Part shown: piece after piece, positions 5,369 through 5,984 of the stretch | Position numbering within the stretch: position 1 is the first letter of the stretch | How the letters are laid out: each line of letters begins with the position of its first letter | DNA from: an uncultured beta proteobacterium | Lineage (GTDB): Bacteria; Pseudomonadota; Gammaproteobacteria; Burkholderiales; Burkholderiaceae_C | Length of the DNA stretch: 5,984 bases | Assembly: GCA_903834645.1 (NCBI GenBank) | Contig: CAILKA010000326.1 | Span: 1-5,984 of the forward strand | Direction: 5' to 3' | The notes under the pieces: model-generated | Seen by the model: only the letters and a program-made list of their open reading frames with translations | What the model was told of the DNA's origin: nothing | The model's database searches: none | Program-made: the position numbers and the translations under genes

Positions 5369-5984
5369 CTGCACCCGCATCGGCTTCGGAAAGCCCTCGA
5401 CCTTGCGCCCGCGGCGCGCGCGCCGGCCCGCGTAGGTCGCCAGCGCGGCAGGCCGCAGGTCCTCGACCTTCTCCTTGCCCCCACGCCCGGCCCCGCTCAC
5501 GCGAAGCAGTTCGCCGAAGCTGCAGGCCGACACCAGCGGCGCCTGGGCATCGACATCCATCAGCGTCAGCCCGCGCCCGCCGTTGGCCTGTAGCTTGAGC
5601 TCATCGAGGCCAAAGACGAGCAGCCGCCCGTCCTGGGCCAGGCAGGCCACCTGGCGGTGCGCCGGCTCGACGAGGGCCGGCGGCAGCAGCCGCTCGCCCG
5701 GCTCGAGGCTGAGGAAGGCCTTGCCCCCCTTGTTGCGGCCGTGCAGGTCGCCCGCATGCGCGAGCAAGCCCAAGCCACCGGTGTGCGCGAGCAGCAGCCG
5801 CGTGTCGGCCACGCCCGCAAAGTAGTGGGCCGGCTGCGTGCCTGTCTCCAGGTCGATGAAGCTCGTGATCGGCGCACCGTCGCCACGGCCCCCGGGCAGC
5901 TGAGCCACCGCCACGCTGTAGGCGCGGCCGTTGCTGCCGAGCACCGCCAGCGTGTCGACGCTGCGGCAGCGAAAGGCCCCGTAC
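5360..5984 (-). CDS. parC: DNA topoisomerase IV subunit A (ParC), C-terminal part, 5' end beyond window
   Basis: The last 207 codons and the stop are visible; the rest of a protein I recall as about 770 residues lies beyond the right edge. The part seen belongs to the C-terminal beta-propeller, which wraps DNA and helps topoisomerase IV choose its substrate. The catalytic tyrosine domain is outside the window. Recognisable stretches include YGAFRCRSVDTLAVLGSNGR at the right edge, VAVAQLPGGRGDG, YFAGVADTRLLLAHTGG, KGGKAFLSLEPGERLLPP, LLVFGLDELKLQANGGRG and GRGGKEKVEDLRPAALATYA, ending in a basic tail (GRRARRGRK). The pattern fits betaproteobacterial ParC better than GyrA, which ends differently and has the canonical GyrA box. 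Codons before the GTG at 5944 keep the ParC sequence going, so that GTG is internal. ParC works with ParE to decatenate daughter chromosomes. The gene converges on dsbB with a 37-bp gap. Confidence 0.94.
   Translation of the reverse strand, partial: YGAFRCRSVDTLAVLGSNGRAYSVAVAQLPGGRGDGAPITSFIDLETGTQPAHYFAGVADTRLLLAHTGGLGLLAHAGDLHGRNKGGKAFLSLEPGERLLPPALVEPAHRQVACLAQDGRLLVFGLDELKLQANGGRGLTLMDVDAQAPLVSACSFGELLRVSGAGRGGKEKVEDLRPAALATYAGRRARRGRKVEGFPKPMRVQPA

Noticed and set aside
5360..5944. A separate small gene starting at GTG 5944
   Set aside because: The 13 codons upstream to the window edge continue the ParC sequence in the same frame, so this GTG is internal to a truncated parC.
1..5984. 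Mobile elements, CRISPR, tRNA/rRNA, phage or defence genes
   Set aside because: No transposase or integrase motifs, no spaced direct repeats, and no tRNA-like or rRNA-like sequence were seen. Coding style is uniform across the window, with no sign of recent transfer.

Overview
The window looks like ordinary core chromosome from a very GC-rich betaproteobacterium, most likely a member of the Burkholderiales. This is inferred from the base composition, the strong G/C bias at third codon positions, and the protein sequences as I recall those families. I see no mobile element, CRISPR array, tRNA or rRNA.

Layout, left to right. (1) 1-1749, minus strand: the first 583 residues of a large two-domain protein, an N-terminal transglutaminase-like domain followed by DUF2126 (putative amidoligase). 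It runs off the left edge. (2) 1750-1907: a 158-bp gap with several short inverted repeats and a 4x GGCCG tandem repeat, but no gene. (3) 1908-4319, minus strand: a complete comEC/rec2, the inner-membrane DNA channel of natural transformation. (4) 4320-4363: a 44-bp divergent intergenic region. (5) 4364-4834, plus strand: a RidA/YjgF/UK114-like protein. (6) 4831-5322, plus strand: dsbB, starting at a GTG that overlaps the stop of the RidA-like gene by 4 bp. (7) 5323-5359: a short convergent gap. (8) 5360-5984, minus strand: the C-terminal 207 residues of ParC (topoisomerase IV subunit A), running off the right edge.

The genes do not form one pathway. comEC and the transglutaminase gene point the same way and could share a transcript, but the structured 158-bp gap makes that uncertain. 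The RidA-like gene and dsbB are almost certainly one translationally coupled transcription unit, although one protein is a cytosolic RidA-fold protein and the other a membrane oxidoreductase that re-oxidises DsbA. parC converges on that unit.

I found no convincing undescribed system. The points most worth a second look are the transglutaminase-DUF2126 fusion, the coupling of ridA to dsbB, the structured comEC downstream region and the lack of a Shine-Dalgarno at the comEC start. Several very long open frames (up to about 870 codons) on both strands are by-products of GC-rich coding sequence and were rejected.
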